The notes beneath the pieces were generated by a model. That model ran no database searches and was not told the origin of the DNA. It was given only the letters and a program-made list of their open reading frames with translations. This document shows positions 1 to 15,100 of a stretch of 64,000 nt of DNA, piece by piece. Every line of letters starts with the position of its first letter. Position 1 is the stretch's first letter. The position numbers and the translations under genes are program-made. Origin of the DNA: Pteria penguin (lineage: Eukaryota; Mollusca; Bivalvia; Pterioida; Pteriidae); NCBI GenBank assembly GCA_035048485.1, contig CM068590.1:5270093-5334092 (forward strand), given 5' to 3'.

Positions 1-882
1 ACTATGGGTAGGTTGTCTTTATTACAGGCTGATCTTATTAAGACATTTAATACTAAAGAAAGATAATTGTTTAACACACGTGATTACTTACTACAGGTGG
101 CCTTTAAGACACGTTTGATTATAATTTGTCGTATGACGCCAGTTATAAATTACATAGAATTTATTTGTGTAATTTTAAAATTAATTTCGAAGTTTGTAAA
201 ATTTTCCCCAAATGTCACAGCTGGATACACAGTTTACTTTTTACCTCAGTACAGTTAAAATATATATATCGTGTGTTAAACATTAACTAACAAAAACAGA
301 GCGTAGAATGATAACTTCAAGACAAAACGACGAAATGACATAATCACATTCCCTCTAAATATATATAAAGAGATGTTATGGACTTAGATACCTTTATAGT
401 TCTGAAATTGTACACTTTACTTTCATTTTACATTCTTACTTTCATTTTACAGTGCTAACACTTCTATTACTATTTACACTTACATACTCAACCTATTTTA
501 CTGTTATATTTTCTATATTATACGCGTAACAAGCTAGAAAAGTGTACAGATTAATTCTCTTTAAAACTAATCCTAAGTAATATCTATATGATTCAGATTT
601 CAACTTTATAGTTTCATTTTCAGTTACTCTTCATTTACAATTGCAGTTTCACTGTCAATTACACCACCTTTTATGGTTAAACTTGCATGTCCAATAACTT
701 GTACGTAGTTTATGTTATTATATGAATCTTTATAAACAATTACATATGGAAAATGGATCTGTAATTGACGTATCCGGTCACTGATGCAGTCTTTTGGGGA
801 TACCTGAAGTGCTTACTTTCATTTTCACTTGCATGCTTTAGATATATTTCACTTTTTAAAATGACTATTGTATTTATTACTT
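1..882. other. 3' flank of the membrane-protein gene
   Basis: AT-rich sequence beyond the minus-strand stop codon at 883-885. It should hold the 3'UTR of the receptor-like gene. Minus-strand AATAAA hexamers (TTTATT on plus) occur at 873-878, 160-165 and 18-23. The first is only a few bases past the stop, so one of the later two is a likelier poly(A) signal. Around 415-450 and 600-660 there is a loose repetition of tttcattttac. No coding potential is visible. Confidence 0.4.
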
Positions 883-2890
883 TCACTTTCTATTGCATTG
901 AACGTCTTTATAGTTTATGTATTCGGCGTTTTCCGGTTTTAGGGATGACGTCGGATGAACTCTTGGTGTGCTTTGAATGAATAATTTAGATGAACGAGCC
1001 TGACAATTTTTTTCTACACCCATCCTCATATTATCGTCGGCCTTGACCTTGTCTTCAATAATCTTCAATTGATCCTTCTGAGTAACTTCAGAAATGTTAA
1101 CATGTACACGTTTACGTGACGCCATAGTCGATGGTATGCCATCGGGTTCCATGCTCAAACCCGAGTCCAGGGTCAGACTCGACATATTATTATCCTGTGG
1201 GAAAAATTGTCTCGGAGTAGCGTTGTCCATATGTAGAAGATTTCTGGACACTCTCTTTATGTCTTCGTGCTGACCATTTAAGGTGTATGTGTAGTTTATA
1301 CTCCCATCTGAAGTATAATTGGATGCCGATGTCCGATAAATCCCATCCAGGGCAGAGATATACGACAAACGCGCAAGGTCCGAACACCCCCCAATACTAT
1401 CTGTTCTAGAGTCTACATCAAAATAAATGGAGATAACATGCGGTTCCTGCCCTTCTGTCGAATGTCCGAGGTCAGAAGAACAACTTTCATTATCCCCTTT
1501 AGTAAGGTAGTTGAAATCTCCGTTCTTAGTTTTTAAATTCCAAATGACACGATTTCGCGCCTCGGAGCCACGAATAGTGTTCAACACAGCGCTATAATCG
1601 CCTTTATTGATTTCGTACACATAAGGTTCAGGGGAGCAAAAAATCCGACTAACTTTGCTCTCTTCTCTTGTCTTATCTTTCGTTGCCTTTTCAGACTTGA
1701 ATACTTTCCCCTGCCTCCTCGGCACTATTTGACTGTTTGTATCCCGCTCCGTTTTTGTTCGGTACTCGCATAGCTTATTCATTTTCTCATAATCTTCTTG
1801 ATCTGAGTCATCAGCACCAGTAGAATCCTTTTTGGATCGTCTAGCACAAGGCTTTTTTAAATCCAGTCTATTCATATCCAGATAAGAATGTACTGATTTC
1901 AGCGAGTCGCTGTCGCTACCCTCGCCATCAGTATGAGTTGTCTCCTCTTCCATCTCGTCCTCCTCGATATAGATGGCGTTTGTGGAGATCACCTGTGTCT
2001 CGTTTACTACGTCTGTCCGTATGCTGGTATGCAGAGTCAGACCTGGCGTCAATATCTTCCGCCGTACCTCCTTCATCTCCTCGAAAAATTCCTCGGTCTC
2101 TGGTTTCTCGGTTTTTTCTTGACTTACAGAAGATTTCTTTTTTGATTTTCCCGGTACCGGTGGTGGATCTTTTGAACCGAATTTATTATGTTCGATCTCT
2201 TTCTCTTCAACGGTATGAAGATCTCCGGGTTTGCTACACGTTTCCTTTTCAACATTTAGATTGTTTACTATGTTTTTATGCTTGCCTTTAGCAATGTCTG
2301 ATTTGATAGGTGTTGTTTTCAACTTTGTTGTATGCATTTCAGTAAAAAGAGATTTCCTAAAGAGTGGTACCCCTTTACGTTTGGATGGAAGAGGAGGAGG
2401 TTTCTTTAAAGCTGCCTTTTTCTTCAGATCGTCAAGGTGAATTTGGCACTTAGAATCTGAAGTTTCGATTGTCACGCATCCGTTATTGTCTGACTGTTCA
2501 AGTCGATAAGACCTGTTTGACTTCTTCGACGACGTTCTTTCTGAAGAAGTTACAATGCCTGGTTCTGATTGGCTGGCGTCGTACGAGGGATTTAATGACT
2601 GGCTGGTGTCATATGAGGGATTTAACGATTGGCTGGTGTCGTATGAGGGATCTGACGATTGGCTGGTGTCGTATGGGGGATTTGACGATTGGCTGGTGTC
2701 GTGTGAGGTATTTAATGATTGCTTTGGCTTCAACGGCAATTTCGGTTTTCGGATATCTCGATTCACTTGTCCAAATGTAGTGATGAATCGCTCTCTACTG
2801 TCAGAATTCTCCCCTGATATGGATAATTCTTCTCCCACGCTCTCTCTATCCGACACAGACTCTTCTGTTTTGAATGTGTTATCGTTTGTC
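883..2890 (-). CDS. Receptor-like gene terminal exon, cytoplasmic tail
   Basis: A long terminal exon of 668 codons plus stop. The acceptor is attcatttcag at 2891-2901; the open frame continues upstream through a GAAT/AAAT microsatellite, but that part is intron. The tail is acidic and Ser/Thr-rich, with the decapeptide array, two PxxPxK motifs, YxxM motifs, an acidic stretch ([10 protein letters not shown]) and no recognisable globular domain. The stop is TGA at 883-885. Confidence 0.8.
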
Positions 2891-5800
2891 CTGAAATGAA
2901 TGAATGAATAAATAAATAAATAAATAAATAAATGCAAACTCATTAATGTTTACATTTGGGCAGTTAATATGCGGCTTATGTCTCAAGCCGTTAGATAGAC
3001 CATCTGGTCAAACGCAGCTCAGTTTTGATCTTTACACTCAAGGAATGTCGTAAAATAGACATTAAACCAATTGAGAATGACATTTGTCATTCATTAATAA
3101 TCATAATCACTAACGAAAGATACGTGCGTTGCCAAAATAGACGGAAATCTGTTTTAACAATCCCGAAGGCAAGCACAACAGGCATCTTAAAAGTGCCAAG
3201 TCTTAATATTCTGATTTCAACGCCACCAGAAACCCACCCATCCAATGACAACTGAAGAGGCAATCAAAATTGGTATAAAAGTAAATAAATGACACCATGT
3301 CAGAGGAAAGTATGCTAAAAATAGACAAAAGGTGTTATGATACTATTAACTATGAATTAACCAAAAAGACCTAATGTAAAGAAAAATCTAAAGGCTTTAA
3401 AAACTGAGAAATTCCTAAGCCAAGCAAATTAAATAAAGTTACGTATAAGATAATTTGAGTTTCTTTATGGGAAAATTAAAATAAATTTAAGAAAAATGGA
3501 ATTTTAAGATTGTTGATACACTTAAATTATAAAATTATGATTTCAATTAATTTGAATATTAATATTGTATAAAAAGTAAACTTTTCTTCGTGACATATAC
3601 CAAAAAAACACACACACACAAGATGACACAGAAATCAAGCCGGCAATTATTGACATCACGCTTTTGTTGCTCTCAAAATGTCCCACCCAATGTTGTGCTT
3701 TATGGTGAGTGCCGTGGTGAGACAGCCACACATACTTTGGTATCCGCGCGAGAAGTGCTATTGGTTAGGTGCTCGACTCGTGACTGAGAGGTCCCGAGTT
3801 CGACTTCCGCCAATGACTCATCGGTGTCCTGAAAATTTCTATATTCTGCTACGAGAAACTAATGTATAATATTGTATTCACATGGCCTCATTCCTGGCCG
3901 ATATACTCTGTTATAGTATTGGCGGATCCAGAAGATAAAGGGAAAAAGGGGGGAGGGGGTTGGGTGAAATCACCAATCCCTTTTCCTCAAGATAAATCTA
4001 CTACCAAAAGGTAAAAGTATAACACCCACCTCCTTTTTTCGATGTCGCTGTCTATAAACTAAATGAAGTATCTTTACCTGAAGCGATGTCGCCATACAAG
4101 AAGGAATACCAAGATGGCTACAATCTCGACCGCATACACTGCCAGTAAAATCGGTAGAATCTCGTACCACTCGAGAGACTTTTCACCTAAACACAAAATA
4201 CGTAATAATTCTAATTAGGAAAGTCTGTAACAATATGATAAAAGAAAATGTATAATTCTCGGCATAGTGTCCTATATCTAGTGGTTTTATGAATGAAAAT
4301 GGTAAAACTTTGCTAAGGAGATGTGGATTTTTTCGCTCTTGCCTTACGTCGTAGTTATTTGTTGGATGCATCTTGCATTGCAGACTCATTGGGGAATCCC
4401 CTTACGTGCCACATTTACCGTAATACGGATCTCGATCATTGCCAGATCTTCATGCCCATGAGTGCAATTTATTTAATATGGTTTAATTTATAGATGTTAT
4501 GAAGAAGAAGGCAACGTTTGAATTAGAGACCGAGTGAAGTTGATAACATTAAATCCCCCCCCCTTAAAAAAAGAAGAGAGAAATAAACCAAGCAAGCAAA
4601 CAAACAAACAAAAACCGTTTTCACAAATATTTGCCCACTTGACCTTTAGTGGGAGAGATAATCGATTATTTCGCTTGATACAGACCCAGTGACCGAATAT
4701 TTGTATAAAGAGTGTCTTTTGTTAATTTTAACTATAGAATAATTAGCGTTGATGTGGAACGTCATGCTGGAGTAATCTCCCCCTGCTGGCCATTCCAATC
4801 TACCATTGACATTATTGCAGTCCTTTTTATACATGTTTTATTGACATGGATTTTAAGCAAGTAGCTTAACAGGAAAAAAGGTGGCGTAATACCAGGAGAA
4901 GAACTAGTAAAACACTTGGTTTGCTATAGAGGTGATAGGGGCCCTAATTCAGATTCTGATATTAGGTTTGCTGTAGAGGTGATAGGGGCCTTAATTCAGA
5001 TTCTGATATTAGGTTTGCTGTAGAGGTGATAGGGGCCCTAATTCAGATTCTGATATTCGGTTTGCCGTAGAGGTGATAGGGGCCCTAATTCAGATTCTGA
5101 TATTAGGTTTGCTGTAGAGGTGATAGGGGCCCTAATTCAGATTCTGATATTAGGTTTGCTGTAGAGGTGATAGGGGCCTTAATTCAGATTCTGATATTAG
5201 GTTTGCTGTAGAGGTGATAGGGGCCCTAATTCAGATTCTGATATTAGGTTTGCTGTAGAGGTGATAGGGGCCTTAATTCAGATTCTGATATTAGGTTTGT
5301 TGTAGAGGGGGCCCTAATTCAGATTCTGATATTATGTTTGCTGTAGAGGTGATAGGGACCCTAATTCAGATTCTGATATTAAGTTTGCTGTAGAGGTGAT
5401 AGGGGCCCTAATTCAGATTCTGATATTAGGTTTGCTGTAGAGGTGATAGGGGCCCTAATTCAGATTCTGATATTAGGTTTGCTATAGACGTGATAGGGGC
5501 CCTAATTCAGATTCTGATATTAGGTTTGCTGTAGAGGTGATAGGGGCCCTAATTCAGATTCTGATATTGTTTATCACTTGCATCCATGTCACTTTATGAC
5601 TGAAAAATGTTGAATAACGAAAAATGAAAAAGGTGGGGCGTCTGTCTTAAAAAGTAAATTATTTTGGTTGGTTGGTTGGTTGGTTGATTTGTGTTTTACG
5701 TCGCTTTCAACAATATTTCAGTTATATCGCAACATGGAAGCAGGAGGTTACCAACCTCTTAAACATAGTGGCACAACCCGGGAATCGAACCCAGTTCGTC

Positions 5801-6474
5801 GGCGCCGCAGGCAAAGCGCTTAACCACTACACCAAGCCTGTCCCCAAATTAGTTTGCTAGGTTAGTAATGGTAATAAAAAAAAACTTACGTTTCCTTCTT
5901 ATTTTCAGAGATAATTTTCTTGTATTGTCTGAAATAAAACCATTAATTACTAATACATATTGCTTGTTTATATTGTAGTAAATCTTAAATCGAGTCTACA
6001 TGGGATTTGTTATGGAAAAAAGGTCTTGAAAAATGAGTGGTCATTTTTGTTAAAATCACACATCATTTGCCTGATGCAGTGCAGAGAATGTTAGAGCTAT
6101 TTCTCAGATTCATAAAGGGACCTTAACGTGCCATGTTTGTCGTAACATGGGACCTCGGATTCTACTGTGTTATCCAAAAGACAAGACACTGACGAGTCGC
6201 CGAGTCACACATTCATCACCAAATTTTCCTTCGATTTCATGCCTTTTTTTTTTTTATTTTTGTCCAACTAATGGATTGAGGTACGCGGATTCCTATGTCT
6301 TGATATAAAGTGTTTATGTCTTGGATTTAAGACATACATACATACATACATACATACATACAGACAGACATACAGACAGACATACAGACAGACAGACAGA
6401 CAGACATACATACATACATAGCTACGTACGTACATACGCACGCACGCACGCACGTACACACGCACGCACACAAG

Positions 6475-6552
<78 letters not shown>

Positions 6553-6853
6553 AATTACTATCTATACTGACCTTCAGCTTGTAACCAGTACCACTCGTTC
6601 TCCCAAATTCGACAACACGGAGAATGGCTAGTTTTGTCTGTTATACAGCTATTCAGTGCAGTCTGGAAATCAACCTTCTGGTTGATATCAATGCATACCA
6701 GTTCTGAAATCACAGGGCCGTTTAACTAAAGATATTCAATCAGCCACCAGTACCAAAATGACTTGATAACTAGGAACATATATTTGTTTACACCTCAGGG
6801 AGCAACCATTTGATTTTCTGGAGGCAGGAAAAGAGGGGGGTGGGGAGGAAAAC

Positions 6854-6914
<61 letters not shown>

Positions 6915-9198
6915 GATTTTTCCACTTATCCATGAAATTATCGTATGGGAAGGTGGAGGTTAGTACGAAAACATTTTGGTGGCTCGACAAACAAACATTA
7001 CATATAAACATATATATATATATATATATCCAAAACTTTTGGAAGCCCTTTTGGGCCACTACCATATATAGTACCCCTCCACTCTCAATAGCCCCTTGTC
7101 CGGTTTCTTTATTTTACTTCTTCTTCTTCTTTTTCATATGGGGGAGGGTCAAAGTCCTCCTGCCCCTCCCCGTGAAAATGAAATGGTTGCTCCCTTATTA
7201 CTTTATTTCATCTTACGTCGAGAAATCAAGTAATAGTACAATTCGATTGGCTGGCCGCAAAATGTCCGACATTGCACTTATACACTTATATGGACAACAT
7301 CGCCGTCCAGTAAATAGTGAAACTACAGCAAATGAAAGTGGTACAATTGGAACACTGTGTCAGGAGTCTGAAACCATGAATGAGTATGGTTATAGGTCTG
7401 AAACCAAAAAGAGATAAGCAAAGTCAGGGGTATAAAACCATAAAGGGGTAAGCATGGTCAGGGGTGTAAAACCATAAACAGATAAGAATGGTCAGGGGTA
7501 TAAAACCATAAACAGATAAGTATGGTCAGGGGTATAAAACCATAAACAGATAAGTATGGTCAGGGTTGTATAATCATAAAGAAGAAAGTATGGTCAAGGG
7601 TATAAAACCATAAACAGATAAGTATGGTCAGGTGTATAAAACCATAAACAGATAAGTATGGTCAGGTGTATAAAACCATAAACAGATAAATATGGTCAGG
7701 GGTATAAAACCATAAAGAGATAATCGTGGTCAGGGGTATAAAACCATACAGAAATAAGTATGGTCAAGGGTATAAAACCATAAACAGATAAGTATGGCCA
7801 GGGGTATAAAACCATAAACAGGTAAGTATTCTCAGGGGTATAAAATCATAAAGAGATAAGTATGGTCAGGTATATAAAACCATAAAGAGATAAGTATGGT
7901 CAGGGTTGTATAATCATAAACAGATAAGTATGGTCAGAGGTATAAAACCATTAAAAAGATAAATATGGTCAGCGTTGTATAATCATATAGAAGAAAGTAT
8001 GGTCAGGGATATAAAACCATAAAGACATAGGTATGGTCAGGTATATAAAACCATAAAGAGATAAGTATGGTCAGGGGTATAAAACCATAAAGAGATAAGT
8101 ATGATCAGGTGTATAAAACGATAAAAAGATAAGTATGGTCAGGGGTATATAACGATAAAGAGATAAGTATGGCCAGGGGTATAAAACGATAAAGAGATAA
8201 GTATAGTCAGGGGTATAAAACCATAAAGAAATAAGTATGGTCAGGGGTATAAAACCATAAAGGGGTAAGCATGGTCAGGGGTATAAAACCATAAAGAGAT
8301 AAGTATGGTCAGGGGTATAAAACCATAAAGGAGTAAGCATGGTCAGGGGTATGAAACCATAAAAGGTAAGTATGGTCAGGGGTATAAAACCATAAAGAGA
8401 TAAGTATGGTCAGGTATATAAAGCCATAAAGAGATAAGTATGGTCAGGATTGTATAATCATAAAGAAGAAAGTATGGTCAGGGATATAAAACCATAAAGA
8501 CATAGGTATGGTCAGGTATATAAAACCATAAAGAGATAAATGTGGTCAGGGGTATAAAACCATAAAGAGATAAGTATGGTCAGGGGTGTAAAACGATAAA
8601 AAGATAAGTATGGTCAGGGGTATAAAACCATAAAGAGATAAGTATGGTCAGGGGTTTAAAACCATAAAGAGATAAGTATGGTCAGGAGTAAGCCATAAAG
8701 TGACAAGCTTGAATATGGGTTTGCAACCATAAAGAAACAAGCATGTCAAAGAGATAAGTATAAAGGTCTATTTTGTTCTTATTTCTAACAATTCTTGTAT
8801 CTTATTTAGCTACATGTATTTATATATTCATTTATTTCATTTTACTTTTTTCATATTTTATTCTTTTATTTTCTTTTATTCATTTATTTCCATTTTATTT
8901 TTATTCTATTATTATTTCATTTATTATTTATGTACTAGTATTTATTTAATTCTATTTATTTATTATTTTCTATTTCTTTCTTTATTTGTTTTTTGCGCAT
9001 AGCAATCCGTGTCAACGGTTTGTTATAAGTGAATGCCGGCGGCTGGTTACCTGTAACATTACATGTATTTCTGATACCTGAATAGTACTCACCAGGTTTA
9101 TCTACATCAGGACACAATACTCCACTCTGGTGACTTTCCAGCTTTGTATTTGTAACTTTTATACTGTATTCACCTGCCAAAGTGAGAGATTGATTGAC

Positions 9199-9245
<47 letters not shown>

Positions 9246-11366
9246 CACTTGTTTTACGTCACTCCTCGATTTTTTCAAGTATGCGATTACGAAATCTGCC
9301 TGAAGTATAGCAAAAAATGCACACCTTTGCAACAGACCCCCCAAAGCAGTGAAACGGAACCTCGGTTTTTACTGTCTCATCCAAAAGACAGGACACCGGT
9401 GCACCCATGGAAGGAGTCGAAACCGGACCTCCCTGTCCCGAGTCGAGCACCTCACCCACCGGACTACAGCAGTTTACCAAAGTGAGAGAAGTAAAAGGAT
9501 AAAATAATTAGAATATTGTCTTTCCAACTTTCAAACAATTCCATAATAGATTTTATGATTCCACGGGGATTTAAAGATCTAATAATCCCAGGTATAAGGT
9601 GCCAGCTGTTTTCTTGACATAAGATGTCTAGCCTCGAAAGTCTCTGTCCAGTCCGTGGTCAGTTAATGAGGAAATCTGCAAGTGTACTTGTCAAAAGTCA
9701 GCGACTTCTCAGGATCATCAGTGTTTACGCTCTTCCCAATACTGACCTAACTACGTCGACAAAACAACTCTGTCATGGCCTTTCACAAATAAACGACGTG
9801 GTTCCATGGGTAAAGAGTTTGGCTCTTGACCGAGAAGTCTTGGGCCCAAGTCACATCGGGGGAACCTCGATATCTTTCGATGGACACAGTAAAAATCGAG
9901 ATCCTATTTCTCAGTAGGCGTGGCATGGCACGTAAACGATCCCTCACTGCTTCGCGTGGATCAGTGGCATCAGGCAGGTGCCGCCACCATTGAGAACAAT
10001 CTTATTAAAACGCGACTTGTACTCCGTTCCTCTACGATACTCTCCGTGTACAAGATCTTACAACTGCCGATTCGAGGTCATCTCAGGATGACCTTTCAGA
10101 ACAGCCAATCAGAATTGGAGTTAGAGATAACTCAGATTCTGACTGGCTGTACTGAAAGGTCATCCTGAGATGACCTCGAATCGGCAGTTGTAAGATCTTG
10201 TACATGGAGAGTATCGTAGAGGAACGGAGTACAAGTCGCGTTTTAATAAGATTGCCATTGAGAATGAAATAATTTTGACGGGACGTAACGTAAAACAAGA
10301 ATCAAACGAAATTAACAAACATCATAAACACGCGATTCAGCGTCCATCTAGACTTCCCATCAAAATATGTTTATATTGATAACAAATCAGGGAGAGCAGG
10401 TGCCAATTCAGAGAGGGGGTCCACTCATGTTTTTGTGTGTAAAAAATGTAAAAGGTAATTTTTGTCGAATCTCAGAGTGGGTCCGGACCCCCGGTCCACC
10501 AACCTGCATCCATGCATGGAGGGAGTCACGAGTTAAGGACATACCCGGCTCGCAAAACTTTTATATATCTCTGTAGTAAAGAGTTCTTCTTATCAAATAT
10601 ATGTTGATGACAAGAAAGATAACTCTAATTTAGTTAGGATAGCCAGGAATATTCCAAATACATATATTCTTTGTCTTTTTTCATTTCAAATATGAAGAGA
10701 AAACATGCTCCAGAAAAGAAATATTGAGTAAGGGGTGTTTAAAAAGAAATTGAAGAATATATATTTGACGAATTTTACACACTGTTATAGTAACATATTT
10801 TGGTTAAAAAAAAATGAAAGAGGGGGATGATCTCCCATTCCTCTTTTCGACTTGCCATTGATATACATAACAAAACATTCTTTGATTTTTACTACCTGAA
10901 TTGTAGTTGTTCCAATTCTTATTAGTCAAGGTCAGGGCTTCTTGTATATTATTCCAGCAGACGTCGATCTTTATGGATTCTATTTCTATGAAACCTACAA
11001 GGAAATCGTATTGATCTGTTAAAATATCTTGTGACTTACTTATTGATAAAAATAGATTTTTAATGCATATCTGAGCTTTCTATTATAAAGACCTTCGATT
11101 TCTTACGTTCTCAAAGAGAATTTGTAGAAAGGACTTTTTTCAAAATATTGATTTCCAAGATTAAGTTTTACTTCGCAGCTTTGTAGACGAAATATACAAG
11201 TGGAGAAGAAAAATTCCAATAAACTGCTTGATATTTTCTTTTCATTTATCCATCCATTTTCTTTCGTCTTTGTTTCATGATGATGATGATAATAATGATG
11301 GTGATGAAGATTATTATATTATCATTACTATTATTATTATTACTATTATTATTTTTATTATTATTA

Positions 11367-11444
<78 letters not shown>

Positions 11445-11945
11445 TGGATCATCATCATTAATCGAATGAAGTCTTATTCGTTGGGCGAGCTCAGATGACG
11501 TCAAAGCTGTGATCTCGCCAAGATGACGTCAAAGCTGTGATCTCGCCAAGATGACGTCAAAGCTGTGATCTCGCCAAGATGACGTCAAAGCTGTGATCTC
11601 GCCAAGATGCATTCAAACTGCAAAACGTCCTGGAACGTTTTCTCACATGTTTTAATTGTTCGCTATCGATTCATGATTCATCACTCATCCACTTCAGAAC
11701 GATTTCGAAAAATGTTTACTTAATCAAAGTACTGATGGCACATACAGACGGCGCCATTTTACTTATAGTGGTCGCTTGTTTTTCGCACGAGAACATGGAG
11801 TTGTAAATTATTGCCACTTCTATACAAGTGAGCTTAATGGCACACATCATCAAATTTATGCTTCCTGAATGATTTGTTGCACATATTGTTAGGCAATATG
11901 TATATCAGAGAACTTTAATCGGCAAACAAAATATATTTAGGCAAT

Positions 11946-12009
<64 letters not shown>

Positions 12010-12014
12010 AAGAC

Positions 12015-12089
<75 letters not shown>

Positions 12090-12092
12090 GCG

Positions 12093-12176
<84 letters not shown>

Positions 12177-15100
12177 GTACACCATATTCTGGTGTATTTA
12201 AATGAGCATACGCCAGCCAACAGTATTCCGTCATTTACAGTGATAAGAGATATCATAATATATAGACGTGAATTAATTTGATGTACTATATGTGCGTTTC
12301 GAAAACTACTGTCTCTCAATTGATCCTCAATGCCTATACTATGGAGATCGAAAGAATAAATACTTGAAAAGCAAAAACACATATGATGCAATCAAATAAC
12401 TATATGTACCTATTACTTCTCTCTTTCATGTCTTTACTATGTCCGTTTAAGCGTAAAACTGCAGTTTGGCAATTGCAATCAAATACTATAAATCAGGAAG
12501 ACAGAACATTCTTTATGTACGTATGTGACTATAAAATTATGAATCAAAGCCAAAATCTTGCATATATAAGATATGTTTCTCAAAATTTCGTTTCCACGAA
12601 ACGAATAAGCTGGAATTAAACTTTGCATTGAGATTTCCCCAATTTAAATCACGTGTATAGACCCCACTCAGTGTACGTAAAGTATGTACATGAATATTTC
12701 ATCATTTCTATGAAATTTATTGTTATTTGCTGGATACGATCCTTGCAGATGTACACCACGAGAATTCACCTCCTTCATTGACATCCTGCGATTTTTGTCA
12801 TGTAAGTACAAATTATATTCGCCTTCGAGTTGAAAGATCATGACGTGTTCTTAAAAATCATCCTGGTTGCTGAAAGTTATAAACTTTGAACCACTTAAAC
12901 ACGTTGAGCAGAGCGAAGCGTTCCCAAAACACCAAACTGATCATCTGCCAAGATAGTTAAAATACAAATATGACAGACGGACAGACAGACGGTAAGGGGT
13001 AAAATTCATTCTTAAGTGTCAATTCGCAGGATACATAAAAGCTATATATTTGATTTCTAGAGATACACAGCAGGAAACTAAAATATTTGGTGAAGGTTTC
13101 TATGTGATTCCTTCATTTGACCATACGGAGAACGTGCAGGATGTCCATGTGGTATCGCTCTGCTCTTCAAATCTGAGAACCGGATTTTACCAAGGAGACC
13201 TTCTGTCTCCTTGTCTGATCTTCGGATTATGCAGTATAAACTTAAGCCGCATGCATATCTAGGTGTACGATCAGTGGCGGATCCATCATTTCCAAAAAGG
13301 GGGCCCACATGTGAAAGTCAAGTATTAGCCAAAAAATAATCAGCCATTGTGGGTGTCAGATCTGGGAGTTTTACTTGTACATATGTGATGAAAAGATGGT
13401 CGCCCCTCACTGACCATGGCATGTGCTTCGAGCGGGTCCGTAATAAATGAAAAAAAAAGTGAAGCAATGAACTAGGCGGGTGCCGCCACCATTGTCTGCA
13501 CTGACCTTGTACTGGCGAAAAGCAATACCATAGCCCTACTTGGATTGATTCTCTTATTAGACGCGCGTAATGATTTTGTGGTGGGAGAAAATAGTCTCAA
13601 ATTTATACACTTCCACATTTGACACTCTGTTGCTGGCTTTGTATAAATATTAGTTTTAGATGTCTCTATGAATAGAAAGTATTACAGAATTCCATAATGA
13701 TGTATGTGTGGTGAATTACTGCTCATAGGCGGATCTAGAATTTTTTGAAAAGGGGAGAGGGGTTGCAGTCTCCCATGACTAATGTTTTGCACCATTCGGT
13801 CTGGAAAGTGGCGTATAAAGTATAAAATGTTCTGTTTGGTTTCCTATTTTACACAACAAAATTATTGCACTTATATGGTGTCTGCGCATGTCTGGTGCAT
13901 TGCTTCATAATTTTGTGCTATTAAGCAGACTCACCCGAAGCAGTAAGGGATCTTTTACGTACCACACCTACCTTGATACGGGGCCTCGATTTATACCGTG
14001 TCATGGGGTCTAGGTTTATACCGCAACAAGGGGTCTCGGTTTATACAACGACAAGGGACCTCAGTCTACACCATGACACGAAATCTCGGTTTATATCGTG
14101 CCGCGAGACCTCGGTTTATACCGTGATACGGGGCCTCGGTTTATAGCGTGATGTGGGATCTCGGTTCATACCGTGACACGGGGCTCAGTTTATAACGTGA
14201 CAAAGGACCTCGGTTTATTTCTTGACATGGAGTCCCGGTTTATTCCGTAGCACTTGCCTCGGTTTATACTGTAATGTGGGACCTCGGTGTATATCGTGAG
14301 TAGGGGCCTCGGTTTATAACGTGACGCGGGGTCTCGGTTTATAACGTGACATTGGCCTCGTATTACTCCCTGATGTGGGTGTCGCTTTATACCGTGACGG
14401 TGGACCTCGGTTTGTACCGTCTCATCCGGAGGACAGATAGGGAGACAGAAGATGATAAATCACCATGGAAAATCCGAGTCGATAGCCGGAATCCAACCCG
14501 CGCCCTCATATTTGTAGACCAGTGCGCGAATAAGAATGAAAAAATGTATCTGCTGGTGAAATGAGAATACCGACAAGTGTCAAGTATATTATATACTCGC
14601 ATTTTATCAATTACGTATTATCTTTTCCTATGAACACAAGTATCATCTGAGAGCAAAACAGGAAAAATGCCCTTAACAATAAAGTCACTTAAATATCTAT
14701 TTCATCAAGGACATGGAAGTTCAACAGAATAGGGAAGATTAAACGAAAGATTTCTTCCTGCTTACAATTGAGAAATACACTGTTTGTGTGGAGTTTATGA
14801 GCTTTCTTTCCCGATAAGGCTTTGTGTCTGAAACTGGAAATCAACATAACTTAAAAAAAAAAACGCCTTTACTGCACTGGAAAAGCTAAGAATGTGAGGG
14901 ACGGTATGTGTGTATGGGGGAAGGTTGTATGTATATATGTGGAGAGGGGGTGGGGGATGTTAGACCTACATCTCCCAGCCTAGATCAACCCTTGACGGAT
15001 ATATATAGCAAACAAATGGTATATCCCTTTTACAATTTAAAAAATTGAAAAATACACATAGAAATATTTTTGCTTTTTAAAGCTGAAAATAATGTTAATT

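Noticed and set aside
6268..6584. Val-Cys and Thr-His repeat frames
   Set aside because: They are translations of CA/CATA microsatellites.
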